The translations under genes were made by a program, and so were the position numbers. A stretch of 64,000 bases of DNA from Paulownia fortunei (lineage: Eukaryota > Streptophyta > Magnoliopsida > Lamiales > Paulowniaceae): positions 9,119,694-9,183,693 of the forward strand of contig CM033120.1 in assembly GCA_019321725.1 (NCBI GenBank). The letters run 5' to 3'. A model generated the notes under the pieces. That model did not search any database, had not been told where the DNA came from, and was given only the letters and a program-made list of their open reading frames with translations. Shown in pieces: positions 44,821 through 56,200 of this stretch. How positions within the stretch are numbered: the stretch's first letter is position 1; every line of letters begins with the position of its first letter.

Positions 44821-47128
44821 TCGTCACCTTGTATAGATGATATAAGATGCCTACAGTTCTTGTTTTATATATTATCATTACTAAAAGTACATGTTATGAA
44901 ATTGATGCTTTTAGTTATCCTTTGTGCATAGACCGAAAATTAAACTAGTAAATAATATAGAATAATATTTTTTGAGGCTATGACAATAGTTCAAATTTTC
45001 AAAAGATCTTGTAGCCATTATCAATTGAAGGCTACAGAAAATCATGTCACTTTCTGGCACATCATACCTTCATGGACATATTGAACATACAGATGTGTAT
45101 GTACATATATAAGTCAAGTATATAAATTGACAAAAAAACATGTATAAAGATAATTGGGTCTATATATGTGTGTGTAGATATAGACACAAACATACTTCTA
45201 AGAATATTGTATATGTCTATGTACTTCAAACTTTTACCTTTAGTATAACATCATCAAATGATGCATTCAAAATCAAGAAACTTTAAGTATCTCCTACATT
45301 CAAACAAGATAAATTAAAATGAGAAGATTATGATTTCATCGATATATCGAAATTAAAATTGAGTTTTAAATATCATAAAGATATGAAATAGTTTAGGTTA
45401 GGAAAGGTACAAAAAAAATTGCCCGACTCTAAGGACACAAATTTAAAGGAACTGACAACAAAACAAAAAAACTCGATATCAATGGGTTTTGGAAACAAAA
45501 AACAAGCTGATAACTTCAAGCCCATATACTTCTCTTATATGATTGTCTCTTACTCTTGCTATATCATTAATTCGAGAATTGATCTTCAAATCTAAGAAAG
45601 ATGACATGACTTAGTATTAGTTTTAATCGAATTTATTGACATTTGTTAATAGTCAATAGGTTTAGTAATTAAAGTAACGACTATTGTCATTTAGATTTCT
45701 TACTAATTGGAAACTAATTAGCAAATTTACAATACCATAAAAAGAATGTTTTAAATGTTTAGTCATTGCTGAAAGTGCACGATTCTTGCTTTCATTATAT
45801 AGTTGATATAAGATGCCATAATTTCTTGCTTTCTAGTTTATCATTACTGAAAGTGGACGTTTTGAAATTGATGCTTTTAGTTATCCTTTGTGCATAGGAA
45901 CAAAATTAAACTAGTAAATAACTACAGAAATTTTTTTTTAGGCTATGACAATAGATCCCAATTTTCAAAGATTGTAGCTATTATCAAATGAAGGCTACAG
46001 AAAATCATATCACATTCATGCACATCATACCTTAAAGCATATATTGAACATAAATGATTACATATACACACACAAATATATATGTATGCATACAAGTCTG
46101 GTAGACACAAACATGAACATATATAAACACAAATGTGTCTATATATGTAAATATATATAGACACAAACATACTTATATGAATATCATATATGTCTATCTA
46201 CTTCTAACTTTTACATGTTAATATGACAAGAACAAACCATCAATTCAAAATCAAGAAACTTTAGGTATCTCTTACATTCAAACAGGACAAATTGGAATGG
46301 GAAGATTGTGATTTTATCGGTATATAAGAAGTAAAGTTGAGATTTAATTTATCATAAAGATAAGAAACATTTCAAATTAGAAAAGGTACAAACAAATTTG
46401 CAGACTCCAAGGACACATATTTAAAGAAATTGAAAGCAAAATAGAAAAATTCTATATCAAAGGGTTTTGAAAATAAAAAACAAGCTCATAACTTCGAGCC
46501 CATAAACTTCTATTATATGATTATCACTTACTCTCGCTACATTAATAATTCAGTTAGTTTTAATCAATTTTCTTGGCATTTACCAATTGTTAATAGGTTT
46601 CACAATTAATTAATGTAATGACTATTGTCAATTATATTTCACACTAATTGCCAACTAAATTTCAGCATATTTTGAATACTATGAAGTGCAAGTTTTTAAT
46701 GTTTACTCTATTAAAATTATCTGTCATATAATGATTATAGTGAGGTTTCATAAACCCTTATATTTGCTATTAAATCCTTAATGCTAGAATAGTAATTATT
46801 TAAATAGGACAAGAGCTTTGTTGAAATAAATGGTTGGAATTAAAATTCAAATTACCATATTAATAATAATCAAGTTAAAATGTCAAATATATTTTTCTTT
46901 ATATTATATTAATAAAATTTTCAAGTGTGGTTATAATCTCTTACATCACACGTACGCATTTTACTAGCTTGCTTAAAAAGTATGTATCTTCTCAAATGTT
47001 ACTATTATATTGAATGAAATTCTTAATTAAAGTTGAATACTAAATGTATGATCCATGATATTATAGTTGATCCTGTATTATAACCAATTTTTATTTTATA
47101 GTATGTCCTAGCACGTGCAATGCAAGTG

Positions 47129-47138
47129 TTTCTTTCTA
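47129..47138. repeat. Left target-site duplication of the Mutator-like element
   Basis: TTTCTTTCTA precedes the element; TTACTTTCTA follows it at 49092-49101 (9 of 10 identical). The length fits Mutator-type insertion (9-11 bp). Confidence 0.7.
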
Positions 47139-47382
47139 GACAAAATCATAAAATTGGTCCTCTATGTTGGCCTTGGTAGCATTTCAGTCCTTTTATTTTT
47201 GAGCTCACTAATTTAAATGTACTAACTTTTAAATTTTACAAATTTAGTCCGTTTTGGCTGAAAAATCTAATTTTTTCATGGAAATTGCTGACTTGGCATT
47301 GGAACTTGTTTATGTGGCTTGAAATTTGTGGATTTTTAAACATAGAGGGAAAATCAAGGATTTGGCAAATATGTGGATAAAA
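47139..47382. repeat. Left terminal inverted repeat of the Mutator-like element
   Basis: Pairs with 48847-49091 inverted. The inner edge is near GCAAATATGTGGATAA, opposite TTGTCCACATAGTTGC on the right side. Confidence 0.75.
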
Positions 47383-47509
47383 AATAAAATAAAAAAGGAA
47401 AAGAATTGCCCATGTGGCTTTCTATGTGTACATATACATATATAATATATATAGTACATATAGTAAATAAGTAGTCATATATATATATATACATTTATTG
47501 GGTTTCTGA

Positions 47510-47740
47510 TAAGGTGGGAAGGGTTATGGGAGAGGGTGGGGTGAAGAGGAAGACAGTTTCGGCGAGGGGGAGAGGGAGGGGGAGGGGGAGGGTTGGTGCT
47601 AGTTAGGGAGGGGTTGAGGAGGGTGGGCAGGGGAGGGGTGGTGCTGGTTGGGTATTCGGTGGAGTTGGGTGAGGGGAAGAGGAATGGAAGAGGAAGATGG
47701 TTTTAGGGGCAAGAGGTGGGGGAAGGGGGTGGTTTGATGA
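47510..47740 (+). other. Purine-rich, G-quadruplex-prone tract inside the Mutator-like element
   Basis: The plus strand is almost all G and A with long G runs. At 47566-47592 five G runs of three or more are separated by one to three bases, matching the usual G-quadruplex pattern. It is sharply different from the AT-rich flanks and may be captured foreign sequence. Confidence 0.6.
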
Positions 47741-48109
47741 ATAAGATGAAGTTTCGATCTTTTTTTCTTCAATTTTTTAATTTTTTGACTAAATTATAGA
47801 GGAATTTAAGTATTTATTTAAATTAATTTTTTAATTTGTTTATTTAAATTTTTAATTAAAATATATATTTTAATTTTAAATATAAAATTATATTGACATT
47901 ATATAGTTTTATGACATATAATATGTATTTTGGAAATTAAAAAATTATTTAAATATATTATGTAAATTTTCTAATTATTTATTAATATATTTTTTAAATA
48001 TTAAATATGAAATCTTTAGCATGAATTTTTTTTACCTTTTGTTAGTTTTATAAAAAAAATATTTTTAAAAATTAAGAAATAATTTAAAATCATGTAAATA
48101 TTTTTATTT

Positions 48110-48780
48110 TGTTTCTTGTTGAAATTAAATATATTTTTTAATATTTAAATATGAAATTTTCTCAATATTATTTTTTCTATTTTTATAGATTTTCTAAATT
48201 ATTTATATTTTCTAAAAAAAGATATTATTTAAACTTATAATGTAAAAAGTTTTCTATTTCGTTTATTATTGAATTTAAATATATTTTCTAATTACTAAAT
48301 TTTAATTTTTATTAATTTATTTCTTTTTATTTTCAATAGATTTTCTAAATTATTTACACTATAAAAAATTAGATGATTATTTAAATATGTTATGTAAAAT
48401 ATTTTATATTTAGTTTATTTTGAAATTAAGTATATTTTCTAGTACTTAAATATGAAATTTTATTAACATTTTTTAGTGTTTTCTAAATTATTTACACTAA
48501 AAAAAATTAAATGATTATTTAAATATGTTATGTAAAATATTTTATATTTAGTTTATTTTGAAATTAAGTATATTTTCTAGTACTTAAATATGAAATTTTA
48601 TTAACATTTTTTAGTGTTTTCTAAATTATTTATATTTTCTAAAAAAATAAAAAATTATTTAAATATGTATACTACTTTCTATTTTATTTATTATTGAATT
48701 TAAATATATTTTATAATTATTAAATATGAATTTTATTAACATCACTTTTCTTTATTTTTTGTAATTTTTATTTTTTTTGA
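48110..48780. repeat. ~130-140 bp tandem repeats inside the Mutator-like element
   Basis: TTCTAAATTATTTACACT starts near-identical 138-bp units at 48343 and 48481, and the next unit begins at 48619. Diverged units precede and follow them. All are over 85% A+T. Confidence 0.75.
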
Positions 48781-48846
48781 AAAATATGAAATTAAATATA
48801 TCATGTAAACTATTTTTTTTATTCTTGAATTTAAGTATATTTGCCC

Positions 48847-49091
48847 ACATTTGTCCACATAGTTGCTACATCACTGATTTTTCCTCCAAATCTTAAAAAT
48901 CTCCAAATTTCAAGCCACATAAGCAAGTTTCACTACCAAGTCTGTAAATTTCTTGAAACATTGGATTTTCCGGCCAAATCGGACTACAATTATAAAATTT
49001 TAAAAGTTAGTGCATGTAAATTGGTGAGTTCAAAAATAAAATAATTGAAATGCTACTTAGACCAACATAGGATGAATTCTGCAATTTTGCC
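48847..49091. repeat. Right terminal inverted repeat of the Mutator-like element
   Basis: Inverted partner of 47139-47382, ending CAATTTTGCC at 49091 just before the target duplication TTACTTTCTA. Confidence 0.75.
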
Positions 49092-50515
49092 TTACTTTCT
49101 ATTATTTATACATATATGCGTGTGTGTGTGTGTGTGTGAAATATAGTTTCTCTCATTTACTATTTCATAATTTAGGGTATACCATATATAAGATACAATC
49201 ATTTATTGCTTTCTAGTTTATCATTACTGAAAGTGCACGTTATGAGCTTGATGCAGTTAGCTATCCTTTGTGCATAGGAAGAAAATTGAACTAAATAACA
49301 ATAGAAAACACTTTTTTGAGGCTATGATTATAGTTCAAAATTTCAAAAGATCTTGTAGCCATTATCAAATGAGGGCTACAGAAAATCATATCATTTTCTA
49401 GCACATCATACCTTAATGATCATATTGAAAATAAATGCTCACGTATACACACACAACATATATGTATATAATTAAGTCTGGTATATATGTAGACACAAAC
49501 ATGTATATATATAATTAAGTCTGGTATACATGTATATATAAAGACAATTGTATCTATATATGTGTTTATGTATATATAGACACAAACACACATATATGAA
49601 TATTGTATATGTCTATCTATTTCTAGCTTTTACGTTTCATTGTGACATGAACAAATGATGAATTCAAATTCAAGAAAATTTAGGTATCTCTTACATTCAA
49701 ACAAGATAAATTAAAATGAGAAAATTGTGATTTCTTCAATATATCAAATGTAAAATTGAGATTCAATTTAATACAAGATATGAAACATTTTAGGTTAGAA
49801 AAGAAACAAAACAAATTGCAGACTTGAAGGACACATATTTAATGGATTGACAACATAACGAAAAAACTCTATATCGAAGAGTTTTGAAAACAAAAAACAA
49901 CTTGATAACTTCAAGCCCATGTACTTCTCTTGTATGATTGTTTCGTACCCCTCCTATATCAACAATTTGATTTGTTTTAGTCGAATTTTTCAACCTTTAT
50001 TAATTGTTAATAGGTTTCATAAGTAATTAATGCAGCAACTATTATCAATTAGATTTGATTGTTGATTTGTTTTAATCAAAATTTTCGACCTTTATTTATT
50101 GTTAATAGGTTTCACAAGTAATTAATGTAACAACTATTGTCAACTAGATTTCTTACTAATTGCCAACTAATTCTTAGCAAATTTTAAGTACCATAAAGTT
50201 AATGCTTTAAATGTTGACTCAATTAAATTAATATGTGTAATAATAAAAATCAAGTTATAAGGTAAAATATATTTTTCTTTAGATTATCTTAATAAATTGT
50301 TTTGTTGTGGTTATAGTCTTTTATGTGCAACACACGTATTTTACAAGTTTGCTAAAAAAAGTGTGTATCTTTTCATACATTCCAATTGTGTTGAATGAAA
50401 TTCTTAATTAAAGTTGAGTACTAACTATATGAGTCATGTTATTATAACGGATGTTGTATTATAACTAACTTTTGTTTTGTACTGTGTCCCAATACACGCA
50501 ACGCATGTGTTACTT

Positions 50516-50517
50516 CC

Positions 50518-50563
<46 letters not shown>

Positions 50564-50600
50564 GTATGTGTGTGTGTGTGTGTGTTTGTTTGTGTGTGTA
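50516..50600. repeat. (TA)n/(TATG)n/(TG)n microsatellite at a monomer junction
   Basis: About 32 bp of alternating TA, then TATG units and TG repeats. Related (TG)n runs occupy the same monomer position at 49118-49138 and 53788-53816. Confidence 0.85.
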
Positions 50601-50946
50601 TGTGAATTTTTCACATTTTAATTTCAAAATTTAGGGTATACCTGATATAGTTGATATAAGATGCCATCAATTCTTGCTTTCTAGTTTGTCATTACTGAAA
50701 GTGCACATTATGAAATTGATGCTTTTTGTTATCTTTTGTGCATAGGAAGAAAATTGAACTAGTAAATAACTAGAATAATTTTTTTTTAGGCTATTCAAAA
50801 TTTCAAAAGATCTTGTAGACATTATCAAATTAAGGCTAAGAAAATCATGTCACTTTCCAACACATCATACTTTAAGGCACATGATAAACATAAATGCTTA
50901 CATATACGCAAACAAATATATGTGTATATACAAGTCTGGTATATAT

Positions 50947-51441
50947 TGTCACGCCCCAGGCCCACGGGGTGGGGGTTCGAAAGCGAGACCCGACAAAAGA
51001 CTTGACTAGAAACTACTTCGCATTCGTCCTTGCTTTATGAAAATGGTGAAGCCAAGTTTCCAGAATAGTCCATTATACCTATTTATAAACCACTCCAAAT
51101 TTCCTCACACAATTAATGTGGGATATCACAATCACCCCCTATTGGACATACGACGTCCTCATCGCATTCCTTCACAATCGAAGACCGACCCTAGTACACA
51201 CTTGGTCCAACCTCCGGCGCTGATAATACCCCCCGGGTCGGCTCTGATACCATTATTGTGATATCCTATATTAGTTGTGTGGAGATATTTGGAGTGGTTT
51301 ATAAGTGGGTACAATGAATTCCTCTAACAAATTGGGTTAACTATTTTTGCAAAGTAAGAACGAATGCGGAGTAGTTGGTAGCGAAGCCCTTGTGCCGGGT
51401 CTTACTTTCAGGCCTCCACCCCATGGGCCTGGGGCGTGACA
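50947..51441 (-). mobile_element. TRIM-like element with inverted LTR-like arms
   Basis: A 495-bp insertion in array copy 4, flanked by TATAT on both sides (50942-50946 and 51442-51446). The arms 50947-51130 and 51257-51441 are inverted relative to each other along about 185 bp. Each starts TGTCACGCCCCAGGCCCA and ends GATATCACA, so each looks like an LTR (TG...CA). The 126-bp spacer contains, on the minus strand, TGGTATCAGAGCC (51252-51240), the initiator-Met tRNA primer-binding motif of plant LTR/TRIM elements, 4 bp from one arm. No coding capacity. In a normal TRIM the LTRs are direct repeats; here they face each other. Confidence 0.75.
51240..51252 (-). other. Primer-binding site (initiator-Met tRNA) of the TRIM-like element
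   Basis: The minus strand reads TGGTATCAGAGCC, an exact match to the usual plant primer-binding sequence. It lies 4 bp inside the right-hand arm, as expected if that arm acts as the 5' LTR in minus orientation. Confidence 0.75.
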
Positions 51442-53787
51442 TATATATAGACTCAAACATGTATATAAATAAAGACACATGTGTCTATATATATGTGTAT
51501 GTATATATAGACACAAACATTTTTATATGAATATTATATATGTCTATGCACTTCAAACTTTTACTTTTTTGTGTGACATGGACTAACGATGAATTCAAAA
51601 TTAAGAAACTTTAGATATATCTTACATTCAAATAAGATGAATTTGATTGAGAAGATTGTGATTTCATCAATACATCAAAAGTGAAATTGATATTTATTTT
51701 ATCATAAAGACATGAAACATTTCATGACAAAAAAGTTAAAAAAAAATTTGCAGAAGGACACTGATTTAAAGGAATTGATAATAAAATAGAAAAACCCGAT
51801 ATCAAAAAGTTTTAAAAACAAAAAAGAAGCTTAGAACTTCGAGCACATGTACTTCTCTTATATGATTGTATCTTACTCTCGCTCTATCAATAATTCGATT
51901 AGTTTTAAACAATTTTTTTGACATTTATTAATTGTTAATAGGTCTCACAAGTAATTAAAGTAACGGCAATTGTCATTTATATTTCATACTAACTGCAAAC
52001 TAACTCTAATCATATTTTGAATACCATAAAGTGCATGTTTTAAATGTTTAATCAAATAAATTTATATGTCGCGCAATGACTATATTGAGGTCCCATATTT
52101 TATAATGCCTATATTTGCATTAAATCAATAATGGTAGAATAATATTTATTTAAATATGATAAGAGCTTTGTTGAAATAAATAGTTGGAATTAAAATTCAA
52201 ATAACCATAATAATAGGAATCAAGTTAAAATGTCAAATATATTTCTCTTAATATTAGATTATTAAAAATTCTTGTTATGGTTATAGTAGTCTTTTATGTG
52301 TAACATACGTATTTCAGGAGTTAGCTAAAAAAGTTTGTAGTTTTTCATACATTTCTATTTTGTTCAATGGAATTCTTAATTAAAGTTGAGTACTAACTGT
52401 ATGAGCTATGTTATTTTATTGGATAGTGTATTATATCAAACTTCTATTCTCCATCGTATACCTTATATACTTGATATAAGATGCCTTCATTTCTTGCTTT
52501 CTAGTTTATCATCACAGAAAGTGCACCTTATGAAATTGATGCTTTTAGTTATCCTTTGTGCATAGACAGAAAATTAAACAAGTAAATAACAATAGATTAA
52601 TTTTTTTTAGGCTATGACAATAATTCAGAATTTCAAAAGATCTTGTAGCTATTATCAAATGAAGGCTACATAAAATCATGTCACTTTCCTACACATCATA
52701 CCTTACCGCACATATTGAACATACAAATGTGTTTGTATATATACAAATCAAGTATATAAGTTGACAAAAAACATGTGTAAAGAAAAATGTGTCTATATAT
52801 GTGTATATGTGGATATCTTATAAGAAAATTGTATATGTCTATATACTTCAAACTTTTACCTTTTAGTATGATATCATCAAATGATGAATTCAAAATCAAG
52901 AAATTTTAGGTATCTCTTACATCCAAACAAGACGTATTGAAATGAAAAGATTGTGATTCATCAATATATCAAAATTAAAATTGAGATTTAAATATCATAA
53001 AGATATGAAACATTTTAGGGTAGAAAAGAATAAAAAAAAAAAAAACTTTTCCTGTCTCGAAGGACACATATTTAAAGGAACTGATGACAAAACAGAAAAA
53101 CTCGATATCAATGGGTTTTGAAAATAAAAAACAAGCTGATAACTTCAGGTCCATATACTTCTCTTATATGTTTGTCTCTTACTCTTGCTATATCAATAAT
53201 TCGAACATTGATCTTCAAATCTAAGAAAGATGACATGATTTAGTATTAGTTTTAATCTAATTTATCAATATTTATTAATAGTCAATAGGTTTAACAAGTA
53301 ATTAATGTAACAGCTATCGTCATTTAGATTTCTTACTAATTACTAATTAGCAAATTTACAATACCATAAAAAGAATGTTTTAAATATTTAGTCAATTAAA
53401 TTTGTATGTCGTGTCATGATTATTGGGAAGCCCAATATTCTATAACACCTATTTTTTCAATAAAATCATCAATGGTATAACTTATTTGTCTAAATATGAC
53501 AGGAGCTTTGTTAAAATAAATGGTTGGACTTAAATTCAAAATACCGCAAGTTAAAAAGTAAAATTTATTTTTTCTTATATTATATTAATTAAATTTTTTT
53601 GTTGTGGTTATAGTCTTTTACGTGTAAAATACATATTTAACTTGTTTGCTAAAAAAGAGTGTATCTTTTCGTATAATTAAAGTTGAGTACAAATTGTATG
53701 AGCCATGTTATTATAGACGATGTTGTATTACAACTAACTTCTATTCTACAATAAGTCTGAGCACGTGCAGTGCATGTGTTACTTCCT

Positions 53788-53816
53788 AATATGTGTGTGT
53801 GTGTGTGTGTGTGTGT
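53788..53816. repeat. (TG)n microsatellite
   Basis: About 26 bp of TG at the end of monomer copy 5, in the same relative position as the tract near 50560. Confidence 0.8.
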
Positions 53817-54422
53817 AAGAATATATATATTTCCACAATTTTAATTTCAAATTTTAGGGTATAACTTGTATAGTTGATATAAGATGCCATTGTTTGTTGC
53901 TTTCTAATTTATCATTACTGAAAGTACACGTTATGAAATTGATGCTTTTAGTTATCATTTATGCACAGGAAGAAAATTAAATTAATAACTACAAAATAAA
54001 CTACTTTTGAGGCTATGAAAATAGTTCAGCATTTCAAAATATCTTGTAGCCATTATCAAATGAAGGCTACAAAACATCATAACACTTTCTTGCACATCAT
54101 ACTTTACGCACATAATGAACTTAAATGCTTACATATACACACACAAATGTATATGAATATAAACAAGTCTAGTATATATAGATACAAACACGTATATATA
54201 TAAAGACAAATGTGTCTATATAATTTAGACACAGACACACTTATATAAATATTGCATGTATCTATCTACTTCTAAATTTTACCTTTTAGTATGACATGAA
54301 TAAACAATGAATTCAAAATCAAGAAACTTTAGGTATTTTTTACATTCAAACAAGACGAATTGGTATGAGAAAAATGTGATTTATTAGATATATTAGAAGT
54401 AAAATTAAGATTTAATTTATTG

Positions 54423-54522
54423 NNNNNNNNNNNNNNNNNNNNNNNNNNNNNNNNNNNNNNNNNNNNNNNNNNNNNNNNNNNNNNNNNNNNNNNNNNNNNN
54501 NNNNNNNNNNNNNNNNNNNNNN
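54423..54522. other. Assembly gap (100 N)
   Basis: Exactly 100 N, a conventional placeholder for a gap of unknown size. It truncates copy 6 of the 1.4 kb array, so the array is probably longer in the genome. The 69-codon frame across it is an artefact. Confidence 0.95.
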
Positions 54523-56200
54523 TAAAATTGGGGAACATATAGTGCTTAGATGAGTTTATGAATTTTCCTCAAACATCACACCTTTTTACATTCCTAACAC
54601 ACAATTTCTTGCTTTAAAGAACAGTACATAAATCTCAAATTACAGCATTCCTTTAACCTTTGAGAATTGCAGCATTGATTACCATGAACATGCCTCATTG
54701 AATTGCCAACTATTATCTATAGATGAGGACAATGTAAATCTTGAGGATTTTTCATACGAATTTTAGAGAGTATAATATGGATATATAAGAAATCTAATTT
54801 TGAATTGCCAGCCACATTTTTCACTATTCTGTTCAAGTTAATAAAACATATTGGACTTTCATACAACCAAGTTCATGACAATTGAATTTCCATAATCAAT
54901 TTTTTTCAACTTTACCAAACAACAAAATGGATTTAAAAAATGAGTAAATATTTTTTTAGTTCTGCATTGTAACATAAAAAATAATTTAAATCAGACAACC
55001 ATTCAACATCCTCCAAGTGTGACTTAACTGAAGCCTACATGTATATTTTTTTTGCTCCAAATTGCCAATGAAGACTTTTCAAAATAAAAAAGATAGAACA
55101 TACAAATTTTTACTAAATATAAGAAAAGATGATGAGGAAAGAAATTTTGTTAGACTTACAAGAATGTAGATCTATAAATTTATTTCTAATCAAAGAAAAA
55201 GTCCTTTGGTATTATTGATTTGAGCAAAAGTTTATTCTATATTGAAAGGGGTGATCTTCCTCAAACCATCTGTAGAAGAAATTGAACCCAAAATTTCTTC
55301 ACAAATTCATTCACTTAAATCTCTAGATTTTCAAACTTGAAAGAGATTGTCACAAATCTCTATAGATGATCTCGATTTAAAGATTGTCATATAGGTGTGA
55401 CTTGGAAATCTCCTAAAGCATTTACGGTGTTAAGATCTATACTTTCAATCTTGAAGACTTATTTAAACGTGTCTCTATTAGTAGTGAACTACCGAACATT
55501 TAAAGAAGAATGTAATTGTGGATTGAAATGTTTGGCCTAACACAATATTCAAGCTTAATGTATGGGTACACCCAGTGATTTCTATTTACAGTTATTTCAG
55601 AGGGAGAGCCCATGATACAACTAGATCATCTTCTATTTATAGTCGACGCAAGAGTCATGATACAATTGAAACAACTTATCATCTCTATAGATGTCATTCA
55701 TTGTTATTTGACTGTATTTGATTGATTGTTTCGCAAATATCGCTTAGTAATCTCTCTTGCTAACTAATTAGTAGGAGTTTTTACTTCTTTTCTTGTCATA
55801 GGGTTGATGTATTGCCAATTCGAGTCTTTAATATAAAATATCCATCACATGTTGTAGATATTTCTTATTGTAATCTAGATATTTGCTTTTACACCCAACT
55901 AAAGAATAACCACAACAAAAACAGGTCCAATCGATGATGTAGTCATGGTTGCTCGTGCGACTAGTGCATATGTACCTATGGTCCAAATGTTTGAATTAGG
56001 AAAGAACCGCATGTTGCTGAGTTTTCAAGTTTTTGATAAGACTAAAATGAAGAAAAAATAAATTTTTTATAGAAATTTGGTATATTTTCAAAGGTTGAAT
56101 CACTTTACCGAACCCATACAAATAAAGCCTTCACTTACCCCCTTGATATTAAAAAATACAGCTAAATCGACCAAAACGACCTTGAGCTTTAAAATAAGAA
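54523..56200. other. Spacer after the gap
   Basis: AT-rich sequence without supported genes. It does not show the monomer landmarks, so the array ends inside the gap. Around 56093-56150 an element-like end (GAATCACTTTACCGAACCC) precedes the TIR element. Confidence 0.4.

Larger units (their letters stand above)
47139..49091. mobile_element. Mutator-like element (non-autonomous) with ~245-bp TIRs
   Basis: A 1,953-bp insertion in array copy 2. The left ~245 bp (from GACAAAATCATAAAATTGG) and the inverted right ~245 bp (ending CCAATTTAC...GCAATTTTGCC) align along their whole length, for example at CTATGTTGG, AGTAGCATTTCA-like and ATGTGGCTTGAAATTTG. A 9-10 bp target duplication flanks it. The interior has a purine-rich, G-quadruplex-prone part (47510-47740) followed by extremely AT-rich repeats. 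No transposase was found. Long TIRs and this duplication size point to the Mutator superfamily. Confidence 0.8.
44821..54422. repeat. Tandem array of a ~1.4 kb monomer, about six copies
   Basis: The landmark TTGATATAAGATGCC followed by TTTCTTGCTTTCTAGTTTATC recurs near 44836, 45803, 49185 (diverged), 50652, 52472 and 53873. After removing the insertions at 47139-49091 and 50947-51441, spacing is about 1.3-1.47 kb; copy 1 is a ~0.97 kb deletion form. Each monomer also carries AAGATCTTGTAGCCATTATC, a purine-rich AAACAAGCTGATAACTTC block, a TATG/ACAC-rich stretch, and a (TA)n(TG)n microsatellite near its end. Copies are perhaps 80-90% alike. No coding frame is conserved. The last copy runs into the N gap. 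Confidence 0.8.

Noticed and set aside
51037..51261. 74-codon frame
   Set aside because: It lies across the arm and spacer of the TRIM-like element and has no coding features.
44836..54422. CRISPR-like or rDNA array
   Set aside because: The repeat unit is ~1.4 kb without spacers, and no rRNA sequence is present.
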